DNA of 64,000 bases, from contig CAVZDW010000013.1 in the NCBI GenBank assembly GCA_963774155.1, positions 62,001-126,000 of the forward strand, read 5' to 3'. The notes under the pieces are model-generated. The model did no database searches and was not told the origin of the DNA. It saw only the letters and a list, made by a program, of their open reading frames with translations. Position 1 is the stretch's first letter. Every line of letters starts with the position of its first letter. A program made the position numbers and the translations under genes. Positions 35,473-43,610 of this stretch are shown piece after piece. Source of the DNA: DASSUW01 sp963774155. Its GTDB lineage: Bacteria; Actinomycetota; Thermoleophilia; Solirubrobacterales; Solirubrobacteraceae.

Positions 35473-36140
35473 AGGTGAGGATCGTCGAGGACGCCCTGGA
35501 CGCCAACAACACGATCGCCCGCGCCAACCGCGACGACTTCGACGCACGCGACGTGGCCGTCGTCAACCTCATGAGCGCGCCGGGAGCGGGCAAGACGGCG
35601 CTGCTCGAGCGCGTGCTCGGAGCGCTCGGCGACGTGCGCGCCGGCGTGCTGGAGGGCGACGTCGAGGGCAGCTACGACGCCGACCGGCTCGCGAGCCTGC
35701 ACGTGCCGGTGACCCAGCTCAACACCGGCAACGGCTTCGGCGGCGAGTGCCACCTGGACGCGAACATGGTGCGCAGCGCGCTGCCCGCGTTGCCGCTGGA
35801 GGACATCGACCTACTGGTGATCGAGAACGTCGGCAACCTCGTCTGCCCGGCCGAGTTCCGCGTCGGGGAGGACGCGCGGGTGATGGTCTGCTCGGTCACG
35901 GAGGGCGAGGACAAGCCGCTCAAGTACCCGCTCATGTTCCGCGCCTGCGAGCTCGTGGTGATCAACAAGATCGATCTGCTCCCGCACCTGGAGTTCGACG
36001 TGGAGCGGCTGCTGCACAACCTCGACGCCGTGCACCCGGGCGTGGAGCGGATGCTGGTGAGCGCGCGCACGGGCGAGGGCGTCGACGCGTTCCGCGACTG
36101 GCTGACGGCGCTGCCCGCGCGCCGGAGGGTGGCCGCCTGA
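35460..36140 (+). CDS. hypB: Nickel-delivery GTPase HypB
   Basis: 226 aa, ATG at 35460 with GGTGGAGGAGG upstream, overlapping hypA by 13 bp. G-domain motifs: P-loop MSAPGAGKTALLE (38-50), EGDVEG, VINKIDL. C97-H98 (GGECHLDAN) form the G-domain metal site. The His-rich or CxxCGC N-terminal nickel stores of some HypBs are absent, so it relies on nickel uptake (transporter at 40345). Confidence 0.95.
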   Translation: MHRVKVRIVEDALDANNTIARANRDDFDARDVAVVNLMSAPGAGKTALLERVLGALGDVRAGVLEGDVEGSYDADRLASLHVPVTQLNTGNGFGGECHLDANMVRSALPALPLEDIDLLVIENVGNLVCPAEFRVGEDARVMVCSVTEGEDKPLKYPLMFRACELVVINKIDLLPHLEFDVERLLHNLDAVHPGVERMLVSARTGEGVDAFRDWLTALPARRRVAA

Positions 36141-37180
36141 TGAAGGCGCTCGCCGCCGATCGGCGTCGCGAGGCGAACGCCGCGTGGTTCGCGGCCGAGG
36201 CCGAGCGGCTGGCGCGCCTGTGCGGCGAGATGGCCGAGCGCTTCGCGCGCGGCGGGCGGCTGCTGGCGGTGGGCGGCTCACCGGCCGGCTGGTCCGACGC
36301 GCACCATGTGGCCGTCGAGTTCGTGCATCCGGTGATCGTCGGCAAGCGCGCGCTCCCGGCGCTCGCGGTCTCGGCCGAGCAGCTCTCGCTCATCGCCGAG
36401 CCCGACGACATGGTCATCGCGTTCGACGCCTCGCTTCCGGACACGCCCGCGCTGGTCATCGAGCTCGACCCGCCGGTGGCCGATCCGTTCGTGCGCCAGG
36501 AGCTCGTCGAGACCGCCTACCACGTGCTGTGGGAGCTCGTCCACGTCTTCCTCGATCACCGCGAGCGCAGCGTCCACGACGTCGGCGGCGCGAGCTTCCT
36601 CTACCCGTTCCTCGGTGAGGTCGAGACCGATCACGAGGCGGTGGTGGAGGACGTGCGGCAGTCGATCCTCATGAAGGCCGAGGAGATCGGTGCGCTGCGC
36701 GAGCAGACGCTGACCGAGGGGCGCGAGACCCTGCTGGCCGCCGCCGCCGCGATCCGCTCCGGCCGGGTCCTCGCCCTGGGGAACGGCGGCTCGGCGACCG
36801 ACGCGATGGACGTCGTCGCCGATCTCCTGGCCGCCGGGAGGCCCGCGCTCGACCTCACGGCGGACTCCGCGGTGCTCACCGCGATCGCCAACGACGTCGG
36901 CGTCGAGGTGATGTTCGCGCGTCAGGTGATCGCCCACGGGCGGGCGGGTGACGTGCTGCTCGCCTTCTCCACCAGCGGCGGCTCGGCCAACGTGATCGCC
37001 GCTCTCGCCGAGGCCCGCCGCCGCGGGCTCGTGACCGTCGCGCTCGTCGGCTACGACGGGGGCCGGATCGCCGCCGAGGGCCTGGCCGACCATGTGGTGG
37101 TCACGCGCTCCCAGCACATCCCCCGCATCCAGGAGGCGCAGGCGAGCGCCTACCACGTCCTCTGCGAGATGGTGCGATGA
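36140..37180 (+). CDS. Double SIS-domain protein (GmhA-like) in hydrogenase cluster
   Basis: 346 aa, TGATGA overlap. The C-terminal half (about 175-346) is a phosphosugar-isomerase SIS domain related to GmhA/DiaA (LALGNGGSATDAMDVVADLL, LLAFSTSGGSANVIAAL). The N-terminal half (about 20-140) looks like a second, decayed SIS fold (LLAVGGSPAGWSDAHHVAVEF). SIS genes recur inside group 1h hydrogenase loci, but their role there is not known. No heptose genes are nearby. Confidence 0.8.
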   Translation: MKALAADRRREANAAWFAAEAERLARLCGEMAERFARGGRLLAVGGSPAGWSDAHHVAVEFVHPVIVGKRALPALAVSAEQLSLIAEPDDMVIAFDASLPDTPALVIELDPPVADPFVRQELVETAYHVLWELVHVFLDHRERSVHDVGGASFLYPFLGEVETDHEAVVEDVRQSILMKAEEIGALREQTLTEGRETLLAAAAAIRSGRVLALGNGGSATDAMDVVADLLAAGRPALDLTADSAVLTAIANDVGVEVMFARQVIAHGRAGDVLLAFSTSGGSANVIAALAEARRRGLVTVALVGYDGGRIAAEGLADHVVVTRSQHIPRIQEAQASAYHVLCEMVR

Positions 37181-37611
37181 AGGAGATCATCCACGCGAAG
37201 ATCCGCGGCGTCATCGGCGCGATGGCCATGACCGGCCTGCGGGTCTTCGCGCTCCACGCCGGCCTCATCCGCGAGGATCCGCCCTCGCGGCTCACCCGCA
37301 AGCAGGCGCGCGGGCTGCTCAAGATGGTCCCGCGCAAGCGGCGGCGGGTCGTGGTCGAGCTGGTCCACTGGGCCATGGGCGGCATCTTCGGCATCGTCTT
37401 CGGCCTGCTCCCGGAGCGCATCCGGCAGCGCGTGTGGTCGGGCCCGGTCTACGGCCTGCTGGTCTGGATGGGCTTCGACACGGTCGTGGCTCCGGCGCTC
37501 GGGCTCACCGAGCGCGACTGGCCCAAGGGGCGCGAGCGCACGGTGTTCATCGCCGACCACCTGCTGTTCGGGTTCGTCCTCAACGAGATGCGGTCGCGGC
37601 CACGGGAATGA
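37177..37611 (+). CDS. Small membrane protein in hydrogenase operon
   Basis: 144 aa, ATGA overlap at 37177. Basic middle (residues 38-60: RLTRKQARGLLKMVPRKRRR) and two or three hydrophobic segments (about 10-28, 62-80, 90-110). Vaguely like DUF1440/YagU inner-membrane proteins, not a firm match. A candidate membrane anchor or quinone-side partner for the soluble hydrogenase, by position only. Confidence 0.65.
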   Translation: MKEIIHAKIRGVIGAMAMTGLRVFALHAGLIREDPPSRLTRKQARGLLKMVPRKRRRVVVELVHWAMGGIFGIVFGLLPERIRQRVWSGPVYGLLVWMGFDTVVAPALGLTERDWPKGRERTVFIADHLLFGFVLNEMRSRPRE

Positions 37612-39876
37612 GCGCCACGCTGCGGCGCCTCCGGCTGCGGGTGGACGGCGTCGTGCAGGGCGTCGGGTTCCGGCCCTACGTCCATCGCCTGGCGGGCGAG
37701 CTCGGGCTCGACGGCTTCGTCGGCAACGACGAGCGCGGTGTGGTGATCGAGGTGCAGGGGGAGCCGGAGGCGGTGGAGGCGCTGCTCGCCCGGCTGCCCG
37801 CCGAGGCGCCGCCGCTCGCCTCGATCGAGCGTGTCACGCAGGAGGCCGTCCCGGCACGAGCCGAGCGCGGCTTCAGCATCGTCGCCAGCAGCCCGCACGC
37901 CGCCTCGCCCGACGCGCTCGTCTCGCCCGACGTCGCCACCTGCGAGGCCTGCCTGCGCGAGCTCTTCGACCCGGCCGATCGCCGCTACCGCTACCCGTTC
38001 ATCAACTGCACCGACTGCGGCCCCCGGTTCACGATCGTGCGCGGCGTCCCCTACGACCGGCCGCTGACCACGATGGCGCCCTTCGCGATGTGCGAGCGCT
38101 GCGCGGCCGAGTACCACGACCCCGCCGACCGCCGCTTCCACGCCCAGCCGAACGCCTGCCCGGACTGCGGCCCCACCCTAAGGGGGTCAGACCCCCTTAC
38201 GCGCTCGGAGGCCAGAGGGGGGTCAGACCCCCTTAGCGTCAGGGTGCCCCTAGTGGCGTGGCGTCTTGCGGGAGGGTGGTGTCGTCGCGGTGAAGGGGAT
38301 CGGCGGGTTCCATCTGGCCTGCGTGGCGGAAGATGAGGCCGCGGCCGCCCGGCTGCGGGCTCGCAAGCACCGGGAGGAGAAGCCGTTCGCGGTGATGGCG
38401 GCCGACGTGGACGCCGCGCTCGAGCTGGTGACGCTCGGGCCCGTGGAGCTGGGGCTGCTGCGCGGGCGCGACCGCCCGATCGTGATCGCCCCGCGGAGGC
38501 CGGGCGCGCCGGTGGCGCAGGCGGTGGCACCGCGCACGCGAGAGCTCGGCGTGATGCTGCCGTACAGCCCGCTCCACCACCTGCTGCTCGCCGACGTCGG
38601 GCAGCCGCTGGTGATGACGAGCGGGAACGTCTCCGACGAGCCGATCGCCTACGAGGACGACGACGCGCTCGAGCGGCTGGGGCCGATCGCCGACCTCGTC
38701 CTCCTGCACGACCGCGCGATCGAGACGCGCACCGACGACTCGGTCCTGCGCGTGGCGCGCGGGCGTCCGCTGCCGCTCCGCCGCTCCCGCGGCGCGGTGC
38801 CGAGCGCGCTCGCGCTGCCGGTGCCGGCCGAGCGCCACGTGCTGGCCTGCGGCGCCGAGCTCAAGAGCACGTTCTGCCTCGCCCGCGGCCGCCGCGCGTG
38901 GGTCGGGCACCACATCGGGGACCTCAAGAACGCCGAGACGCTCGCGTCGTTCCAGCAGGGCATCGCGCACTTCGAGCGGCTGTTCGCCATCGCCCCGGAG
39001 GTCGTCGCGCACGACCTGCATCCGGACTACCTCTCGACGAGCTACGCGCTCGCCCGCGAGGGCGTCGAGCACGTCGCGGTCCAGCACCACCACGCGCACC
39101 TGGCCGCCTGCCTGGCCGAGCACGGCGAGACGGCGACGGCCGTGGGCGCGATCTTCGACGGCGCCGGGCTCGGGACGGACGGCACGGTCTGGGGCGGCGA
39201 GATCCTCGTCGGCGACCTGCGCGGCTTCGAGCGCGCGGGTCATCTCTGGCCGGTGCCGCTGCCGGGCGGCGACGCGGCGGTGCGCGAGCCGTGGCGGATG
39301 GCGTGCGCGTGGCGGATGGCGGCGGGCGGCGACGCGAGGCCGCTCCCCAGGGTGGACCCGGATCGCTGGCGAGCCGTGGCCCGCCTGGCCGAGACCGGCG
39401 TCGCCGCGCCCCCGACGACCTCGGTCGGCCGCCTCTTCGACGCGGTGGCCGCGCTCTGCGGCCTGCGCCTCGAGGTGAGCTACGAGGGCCAGGCGGCGAT
39501 CGAGCTCGAGGCGGCCTGCGACCCGTCCGAGCGCGGCGCCTACCCGCTGGACTCGGTGGCCGGGGTGCTCGACCCGCGCGAGACGATCCGCGCCATCGAC
39601 CGCGACGTCTCCCGCGGCGTCTCGATCGGCGTGATCGCCACGCGCTTCCACCACGCGCTCGCGGACGCCACCGCCGACGACTGCGCCCGCCTCGCGGGCG
39701 ACCGCGGGCTCGAGCTGGTCGTCCTCTCCGGCGGCGCGTTCCAGAACCGCCGCCTGCTCGAGCGGACCGCCGGCGCGCTCGAGCACGCGGGCCTGCGGGT
39801 GCTGGTGCCGGAGCGCCTTCCGCCCAACGACGGCGGGATCGCGTTCGGCCAGGCGGCCATCGCCGCGAATCGGTAG
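37608..39876 (+). pseudogene. hypF: Carbamoyltransferase HypF, split by a one-base frame change
   Basis: Makes the carbamoyl group used by HypE. Part 1, 37608-38336 (242 aa in frame), has the acylphosphatase domain (VDGVVQGVGFRPYVHRLA) and two zinc motifs (CEACLRELFDP, CTDCGPRF, CERCAAEYHDP, CPDCGPT). Part 2, 38266-39876 (536 aa from TTG), has the YrdC-like (REGGVVAVKGIGGFHLAC) and Kae1-like domains (HHHAHLAACLAEHG, DGTVWGGEI). Skipping one base at CTTG (38265-38268) joins them as PLVAWRLREGGVVAVKG, 755 aa, the usual HypF length. Two palindromic repeats lie just before the break. It may be a sequencing error, a real lesion, frameshifting, or two functional pieces; since hydrogenase needs HypF, function is probably retained. 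Confidence 0.8.
38179..38234. repeat. Two palindromic repeats inside hypF
   Basis: TAAGGGGGTC-A-GACCCCCTTA (38179-38199) has perfect 10-bp arms; a second copy with GGGGGTCAGACCCCC is at 38218-38232. In frame both encode GSDPL. They fall in the linker between the zinc and YrdC domains, which normally lacks such sequence. They look like a dispersed REP-type unit that inserted tolerably in a linker. Confidence 0.65.
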
Positions 39877-39908
39877 ATTCGCAGTTGCAACTCGTCGCAA
39901 TTGCGAAT
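39877..39908. promoter_or_regulatory. Nur-like operator before the Fur-family gene
   Basis: Inverted repeat: ATTCGCAGTTGC (39877-39888) and GCAATTGCGAAT (39897-39908), 11 of 12 bases matching, 8-bp spacer. It includes TTGCAA and TCGCAA, like the nickel-Fur (Nur) box TTGCAA-N5-TTGCAA of Streptomyces. It ends 2 bp before the ATG at 39911, so binding would shut off its own gene and the nickel transporter. Confidence 0.65.
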
Positions 39909-39910
39909 TC

Positions 39911-40348
39911 ATGAGTCGCGCCCACTCCGCCGCACCCCTGGCCGAGGCGCCCGATCTCGAGGCCGCCGCGGCGGTCGTGCGCGCGGCCGGGCTCCGCCTC
40001 TCGGCGTCGCGACGGCTCGTGCTCGAGGCGCTCTACCGGGCCGACGGGCCGCTCACGGCGGATCAGCTCGCCGGCGGCATTGACGTGGCGTCCGTGTACC
40101 GCAACCTCGAGACGCTCGAGCAGCTCGGCCTCGTCCGTCATGTCCATCTCGGCCATGGCCCGGGCCTCTACGTCGGCGCGTTCGCCGGCGTGCGCGAGTA
40201 CCTCCTCTGCGAGAGCTGCGGCGCCGTCCGCGCGGTCGAGCCGGAGTCGCTCGACGAGGTGCGCGCGGCGGTCCGCCGCGACTTCGGCTTCGAGGCGCGG
40301 TTCACCCACTTCCCGATCGCCGGGCGCTGCCCGGACTGCTCGCGATGA
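39911..40348 (+). CDS. Fur-family regulator, probably nickel-responsive (Nur-like)
   Basis: 145 aa, ATG at 39911 directly after the operator and with no ribosome site, so likely a leaderless or near-leaderless mRNA. Winged helix with ASVYRNLETLEQLGLVRHV, metal-site LCESCGAVRAV and C-terminal GRCPDCSR giving two CxxC pairs for structural zinc. Co-transcribed (ATGA) with a nickel transporter and next to hydrogenase genes, so a nickel sensor is more likely than an iron or zinc one; residues alone do not prove it. Confidence 0.85.
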   Translation: MSRAHSAAPLAEAPDLEAAAAVVRAAGLRLSASRRLVLEALYRADGPLTADQLAGGIDVASVYRNLETLEQLGLVRHVHLGHGPGLYVGAFAGVREYLLCESCGAVRAVEPESLDEVRAAVRRDFGFEARFTHFPIAGRCPDCSR

Positions 40349-41076
40349 GCTTCGACTTCCTCTTCGGGCCGGTGGAGGAGCTCGACGAGTGGCTCACCAG
40401 CCTGTTCGAGGGCGCGCCGCTGCTCGTGGCGCTCGGCATCGCCTTCGTCCTCGGCCTCCGGCACGCCTCGGACCCCGACCACCTCGTCGCCGTGACCTCG
40501 CTCGTGGCCGCCGACCAGGGCGACGTTCGGGGCGCGGCCCGGCTCGGCGCCTGGTGGGGCCTCGGCCACGCGACGACCCTGCTGGCCGTCGGCCTCCCGC
40601 TCATCGCCTTCAAGGAGGATCTCCCGGCCTGGCTCGAGCGCGGCGCCGAGACGGGGGTCGGCATCGTGATCCTGCTGCTCGGTGCGCGGGTGATCGTCAA
40701 GTGGGCGCGCGGCGACTACCGCGCCGACACCCACGACCATCCCGCGCGCCACCACCGGCACCTCCGGCGCGGCGCGCATTCGCACCACCGGCCGCGGAGC
40801 CCGCGCCAGGCCTTCGCGATCGGCACGCTCCACGGCCTCGCGGGCACCGGCGCCGTCGTCGTCCTGCTCATCGCCGCGATGCCGGGCCGCCTCGAGGCCG
40901 CCGCCGCGCTCGCCGTCTTCGCGCCGATGTCGATCCTCTCGATGGCGCTCTGCACGAGCGCCTTCGCGTGGGTCCTCACGCGCCCCGTGATCGAGCCGCT
41001 CTACCGGACCGTCCTCGTGCCCGCGCTCGGGGCCTTCGGCCTGGTCTTCGGCCTCTGGTACACCGGCCTGACCTGA
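40345..41076 (+). CDS. Nickel/cobalt transporter (NiCoT/HupN-like)
   Basis: 243 aa, ATGA overlap. Six or so helices; GLRHASDPDHLVAVTSLVA is the signature helix (H-x4-DH) of high-affinity nickel permeases, with GLGHATTLLAVGLPL following. A cytoplasmic loop (about 125-155) is rich in histidine (HDHPARHHRHL, HSHHRPR). Would supply nickel for the hydrogenase, under the Fur-type gene just upstream. Confidence 0.88.
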   Translation: MSFDFLFGPVEELDEWLTSLFEGAPLLVALGIAFVLGLRHASDPDHLVAVTSLVAADQGDVRGAARLGAWWGLGHATTLLAVGLPLIAFKEDLPAWLERGAETGVGIVILLLGARVIVKWARGDYRADTHDHPARHHRHLRRGAHSHHRPRSPRQAFAIGTLHGLAGTGAVVVLLIAAMPGRLEAAAALAVFAPMSILSMALCTSAFAWVLTRPVIEPLYRTVLVPALGAFGLVFGLWYTGLT

Positions 41077-41100
41077 CGGCCGGCGACGCGCTCGCCCCCG

Positions 41101-41775
41101 CTACGAGGCGGACACCACGCGGCCCTCGGAGGGCTGCACGAGCACCCAGCCCTGGCCCGAGAAGCCGAGCTGGAAGCTCTCGCCGGACCCCATCCCGATC
41201 AGCGACTTGGCCTGCACGTCGGACTTCAGGTTCGTGGTGACGCCGCCCGACCAGGCGATCGCCGCCTGGGGGTCGGCGAACGTGGGCGCCTCGCCGACGT
41301 CGAGTCGCAGCGGCTCGCCGTCCGAGACGAGCGCGACGAGGCCGGTTCCGCGCAGCCCGACGTTGAAGAGGCCGCCGGCGAGCATCCCCGCCGTCCCGCC
41401 CTTGACCCGCGTGATGTCCCAATCGATGGTCGTCTCGAACGCGAGGATGTTCGCGCCGTTGACGGTCAGCGTGTCGTCGGCGAGGCGCAGGACGTGGACG
41501 AGCATCGCCTGGTTGGCGAGGAACAGCTCGCCGGAGCCCGAGGCCTCCATCAACCGCAGCGACTCGCCGGTCGCGGCCTTCTTGAGCAGCCGCCCGAGCC
41601 CGCCGCCCTTGTGCTGGAACCGGACGTCGCCCTGGTACGCGACCATCGATCCGTTCTTCGCCATCACCGACGTCTCGGACAGCTCGATCTTCACGAGCCG
41701 CGGGTTCTGGATGGTGAACGCCTCGCCGGTCTCGACCTCGGCGAACTGATCGAGCGGCTGGCCCATGTCCGACAT
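41101..41775 (-). CDS. AIM24 family protein
   Basis: 224 aa, ATG at 41775. Beta-sandwich protein with repeated Gly-rich turns (GSGELFLANQ, TAGMLAGGLFNVGLRGTG, LIGMGSGESFQLGFSGQGWV) typical of AIM24/TIGR00266 proteins. Bacterial function is unknown. Lies alone on the minus strand among plus-strand genes, separated from the kinase gene by 48 bp. Confidence 0.85.
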   Translation of the reverse strand: MSDMGQPLDQFAEVETGEAFTIQNPRLVKIELSETSVMAKNGSMVAYQGDVRFQHKGGGLGRLLKKAATGESLRLMEASGSGELFLANQAMLVHVLRLADDTLTVNGANILAFETTIDWDITRVKGGTAGMLAGGLFNVGLRGTGLVALVSDGEPLRLDVGEAPTFADPQAAIAWSGGVTTNLKSDVQAKSLIGMGSGESFQLGFSGQGWVLVQPSEGRVVSAS

Positions 41776-41823
41776 GCCTCAACGCCTCCTGATCGGGTCC
41801 TGCCTGACGATACCGTGGCTTCC

Positions 41824-42945
41824 GTGGAGCGCGGTGCACTGGAGTCGATGAACGAGGCGGTGCTGGCGATCGCGGCCGAGCGCCGGGTGGAGCCGGTCCT
41901 GCGCCGGCTCGTCCGGTCCGCGCGCGAGCTGGCCGGCGCGCGCTACGCCGCCCTCGGGATCCCCGACGGCGAGGGCGCGTTCGCGCAGTTCATCACCGAC
42001 GGCATGAGCGACGAGCTGATCGCGGCCATGGGCCCGCTCCCGCGCACGCACGGGCTGCTGGGAGCGATGCTGGAGTCGGCCGAGTCGCATCGCACGCCGG
42101 ACATCCGCCGCGACCCGCGGTTCCGCGGCTGGTGGCCGAGCGCACACCCGGAGATGCGGTCCTTCCTCGGCGTGCCGATCGTGGCCCACGGGCACCCGAT
42201 CGCCGCGTTCTATCTCACCGACAAGGAGGGGGCCGAGGACTTCGACGCCGACGACCAGCGGCTGATCGAGATGCTCGCCGCGCACGCCGCGGTGGCGATC
42301 GAGAACGCCCAGCTGCTGGAGCGCGGGCGCGAGCTGAGCATCATCGAGGAGCGCAACCGGATGGCGCGCGAGCTGCACGACTCGGTCAGCCAGAAGCTCT
42401 TCGGCCTCGTGCTCAGCGCCGAGTCCGCGGCGACGCTGCTCGAGCGCGACGGCGCGGCGGCGCGCGAGCAGGTCGGCCGCATCGGCGAGCTGGCCCAGGA
42501 GGCGCTGACCGAGCTGCGGGAGCTGATCTTCGAGCTGCGCCCGACATCGCTCGACGAGGAAGGGCTGTCGGCGACGCTGCGCAAGCACGTCGACATGCTG
42601 CGGCGCGTGCACCGGCGCGGCATCGAGCTGCGCATCTCCGGGACGGCGGCCTGCGCGCCCGAGAGCGAGGCCGAGGTCCTGCGCGTGGCCCAGGAGGCGC
42701 TCCAGAACGCGCTCCGGCACGCCGAGGCCGAGCGGATCGAGCTGCGCATGGAGACGCGCGACGGGCGCCTGATCGTCACCGTGGCCGACGACGGCGCGGG
42801 CTTCGATCCCGATGCGCCCGGCGTCCGCTCCCGCCGGCTCGGGCTGACGTCGATGGAGGAGCGGGCGAAGGCGCTCGGCGGCACGCTCGTCGTCGTGTCC
42901 AAGCCGGGTGAGGGGACGACGGTGACGCTCGAGGTGCCGACGTGA
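41824..42945 (+). CDS. GAF-domain sensor histidine kinase (DevS/NreB-like)
   Basis: 373 aa from GTG 41824; ATG 41848 is an alternative start (365 aa). GAF domain (about 20-165; ARYAALGIPDGEGAFAQFI, PEMRSFLGVPI), then HisKA_3 with phospho-His in MARELHDSVSQKLFGL (H185) and an ATPase domain (LRVAQEALQNALRHA, VADDGAGFD). Organisation is like the redox or heme-sensing DevS/DosT kinases but with one GAF. Partner regulator overlaps by GTGA. Confidence 0.88.
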   Translation: MERGALESMNEAVLAIAAERRVEPVLRRLVRSARELAGARYAALGIPDGEGAFAQFITDGMSDELIAAMGPLPRTHGLLGAMLESAESHRTPDIRRDPRFRGWWPSAHPEMRSFLGVPIVAHGHPIAAFYLTDKEGAEDFDADDQRLIEMLAAHAAVAIENAQLLERGRELSIIEERNRMARELHDSVSQKLFGLVLSAESAATLLERDGAAAREQVGRIGELAQEALTELRELIFELRPTSLDEEGLSATLRKHVDMLRRVHRRGIELRISGTAACAPESEAEVLRVAQEALQNALRHAEAERIELRMETRDGRLIVTVADDGAGFDPDAPGVRSRRLGLTSMEERAKALGGTLVVVSKPGEGTTVTLEVPT

Positions 42946-43562
42946 TCCGCGTGCTGATCGCCGACGACCACGCCGTCGTCCGCCAGGGGCTGCGCACCTT
43001 CCTCGACCTGCAGGACGACATGGAGGTCGTGGCCGAGGCGGCCGACGGCGCCGAGGCGCTGGCCGCCGCCGAGGAGCACACGCCCGACATCGTGCTGGTC
43101 GACCTCGTGATGCCGAACGTCGACGGCATCGAGGCCATCCGCGGGCTGCGCGAGCGCGTGCCCGCCGCCCGCGCGATCATCCTCTCGAGCTTCATCGACG
43201 ACGAGAAGCTCCTCCCCGCCGTGCGCGCCGGCGCGGCCGGTTACCTGCTCAAGGATGTGCAGCCGCAGGAGCTCGTGGCCGCCATCCGCACGGTGCATGC
43301 GGGCGGCGCGCTGCTGCATCCCAAGGTCGCGTCGCGGCTGCTCGAGGAGCTCTCCACCGACCCCCTCACCCCACGGGAGCGCGAGGTGCTCGCCCTCATC
43401 GGCCGCGGGATGGCGAACAAGCTCATCGCCCGCGAGCTGGAGCTCTCCGAGAAGACGGTCAAGGCCCACGTGAGCAACATCCTGGCCAAGCTCGGGGTCA
43501 CGGACCGCACGCAGGCGGCGCTCTACGCGGTGCGCGCCGGGCTCCTAGGACCAGGGTCCTAG
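42942..43562 (+). CDS. NarL/DevR-family response regulator
   Basis: 206 aa, GTG at 42942. Receiver with D8, D9, phospho-acceptor D54 (VLVDLVMPNVDG) and a LuxR-type HTH (LTPREREVLALIGRGMANKLIARELELSEKTVKAHV). Cognate of the kinase just upstream. A direct repeat suited to a dimeric regulator overlaps its stop codon (43543-43567). Regulon may include the hydrogenase; not shown. Confidence 0.93.
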   Translation: MIRVLIADDHAVVRQGLRTFLDLQDDMEVVAEAADGAEALAAAEEHTPDIVLVDLVMPNVDGIEAIRGLRERVPAARAIILSSFIDDEKLLPAVRAGAAGYLLKDVQPQELVAAIRTVHAGGALLHPKVASRLLEELSTDPLTPREREVLALIGRGMANKLIARELELSEKTVKAHVSNILAKLGVTDRTQAALYAVRAGLLGPGS

Positions 43563-43567
43563 GACCA
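43543..43567. promoter_or_regulatory. Tandem palindromic repeat, candidate response-regulator operator
   Basis: TCCTAGGACCA occurs at 43543-43553 and 43557-43567, a 14-bp period; the second is part of the perfect palindrome GGTCCTAGGACC (43555-43566). It spans the end of the NarL-type gene and lies 44 bp before the SDR gene at 43611. Could be a site for that regulator or a stop-region duplication. Confidence 0.4.
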
Positions 43568-43610
43568 ATTCCCGATGGGAAGCCGGTGCCGGCGCACCTA
43601 GCTTCCAGGC

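Noticed and set aside
38179..38234. Possible CRISPR repeat unit
   Set aside because: Only two copies, palindromic through the whole unit, no regular spacers, inside a gene.
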